Source: Methylocapsa sp. | GTDB taxonomy: Bacteria > Pseudomonadota > Alphaproteobacteria > Rhizobiales > Beijerinckiaceae | Direction of reading: 5' to 3' | DNA: 6,486 nt | Assembly (NCBI GenBank): GCA_017353815.1 | Contig: JAFMSB010000098.1 | Coordinates: forward strand, 1 to 6,486 | Shown: piece by piece, positions 5,960 to 6,486 of the stretch | Position numbering within the stretch: the stretch's first letter is position 1 | Layout: each line of letters starts with the position of its first letter | Position numbers and translations under genes: made by a program | The notes under the pieces: generated by a model | Databases searched by the model: none | Told to the model about the DNA's origin: nothing | The model's input: only the letters and a program-made list of their open reading frames with translations

Positions 5960-6486
5960 TTAGAAGGGATAGTAGCGCAAGCTGGTGAAGAAGATGTTCT
6001 CGGACCGGCTCGGCGTAACTGCAAGACCCGGCACCGCGAATGGTCCGCCAAACGGCTGAAGTGAAAATCCTGGGAAGCCCAATTTCTTGACGAACATGTA
6101 TTCGAGCCCGCCGGTCAGCCTGCCAAAGGGTCCCTTATAGATGTCTTGCCAGAAGCCGCCCGTGATGGACTCGACCTTCCGGACATTGCCGTTGCAGATC
6201 GTCGACAGTTCAACGCCGCAGCCCGAGTTGTTGAAGGCGGGATTGCCAAAGCCCGTGAATCCGAAGAACGGAGTCGAGCCGGGAGTCACGCCCGAGACAT
6301 GCCCAAGGTTCGTCCAGCCGAAGTTCGCGCTTTCATACTCCTCGCCCGCGTAGACATAGATATCGGTCCCCGGCCAGGGATGATAAATGAGGCTCCCGAA
6401 AAGCATGGTTTCTTGAAGCGGATCGAGAGAGCCGTCCGGGTTGAACGTGACGTCGGCGAGCTGCGCGGCGCCATAGCGACCAAGCC
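5960..6486 (-). CDS. C-terminal part of an outer-membrane beta-barrel (porin-like) protein
   Basis: The frame is open from the window edge (first full codon 6484-6482) to the TAA at 5962-5960, giving 174 visible residues. The ATG at 6406 is internal, because the upstream codons (LGRYGAAQLADVTFNPDGSL) continue in the same style. Alternating hydrophobic and polar residues with aromatic belts suggest membrane beta strands, for example LFGSLIYHPW, TDIYVYAGEEY, RLTGGLEYMFV and the final FFTSLRYYPF. The last residue is Phe with aromatic neighbours, the usual C-terminal signal for barrel insertion by the BAM complex. A Gly/Asn-rich loop carries two Cys eight residues apart (visible residues 89 and 97), which could form a disulfide in the periplasm or at the surface. 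I recall uncharacterised alphaproteobacterial proteins of this style but cannot name a family or cargo. It is separated from the efflux genes by a terminator, so it is probably a separate unit. Confidence 0.7.
   Translation of the reverse strand, partial: LGRYGAAQLADVTFNPDGSLDPLQETMLFGSLIYHPWPGTDIYVYAGEEYESANFGWTNLGHVSGVTPGSTPFFGFTGFGNPAFNNSGCGVELSTICNGNVRKVESITGGFWQDIYKGPFGRLTGGLEYMFVKKLGFPGFSLQPFGGPFAVPGLAVTPSRSENIFFTSLRYYPF

Noticed and set aside
5464..6051. Open frame of 195 codons on the - strand upstream of and overlapping the pump gene start
   Set aside because: It overlaps both the porin-like gene end and the pump N-terminus out of frame, is Arg/Ser/Pro-rich and shows no regulator helix-turn-helix or other domain.

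Overview
The window looks like chromosomal DNA of a GC-rich Gram-negative bacterium, most probably an alphaproteobacterium of the Hyphomicrobiales (Rhizobiales). This rests on protein style (RND pump subfamily, NodT-type outer-membrane factor remnant, porin-like protein ending in Phe) and on the hairpin-rich intergenic DNA. The placement is inferred from recollection of families, not from a search.

Layout, left to right. (1) Positions 1-384, + strand: the 3' part of a gene for a small exported cupin-like protein, followed by a likely intrinsic terminator at 451-494. (2) Positions 385-745: a convergent intergenic region dense in inverted repeats. It holds two interlocked perfect palindromes at 489-534 and a nested palindrome at 684-735 that resembles a dispersed repeat unit. 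(3) Positions 746-5653, - strand: a tripartite RND efflux operon read right to left. The inner-membrane pump (5653-2441, GTG start) is followed after 12 bases by the periplasmic adaptor (2428-1157). Then comes only a stub of the outer-membrane factor gene (about 1080-746), with a likely frameshift in its lipoprotein signal and about four fifths of the protein missing. (4) Positions 5654-5959: the leader of the pump gene, with a weak promoter candidate, an operator-like inverted repeat and the terminator of the next gene. (5) Positions 5960-6486, - strand: the C-terminal 174 residues of an outer-membrane beta-barrel protein that continues beyond the window.

How the genes work together: pump and adaptor appear intact and would form the inner-membrane and periplasmic parts of a proton-driven export complex. 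The dedicated outer-membrane channel is broken, so the pair must borrow a channel encoded elsewhere or be non-functional. No transcriptional regulator of the operon lies in the window. The pump also has an altered proton-relay pair in transmembrane helix 4 (Asp-Gln instead of Asp-Asp). I see no CRISPR array, tRNA, rRNA, transposase or phage gene, and no convincing wholly new system. The points most worth a second look are the decayed channel gene beside repeat-like DNA, the interlocked palindromes and the altered relay residues.
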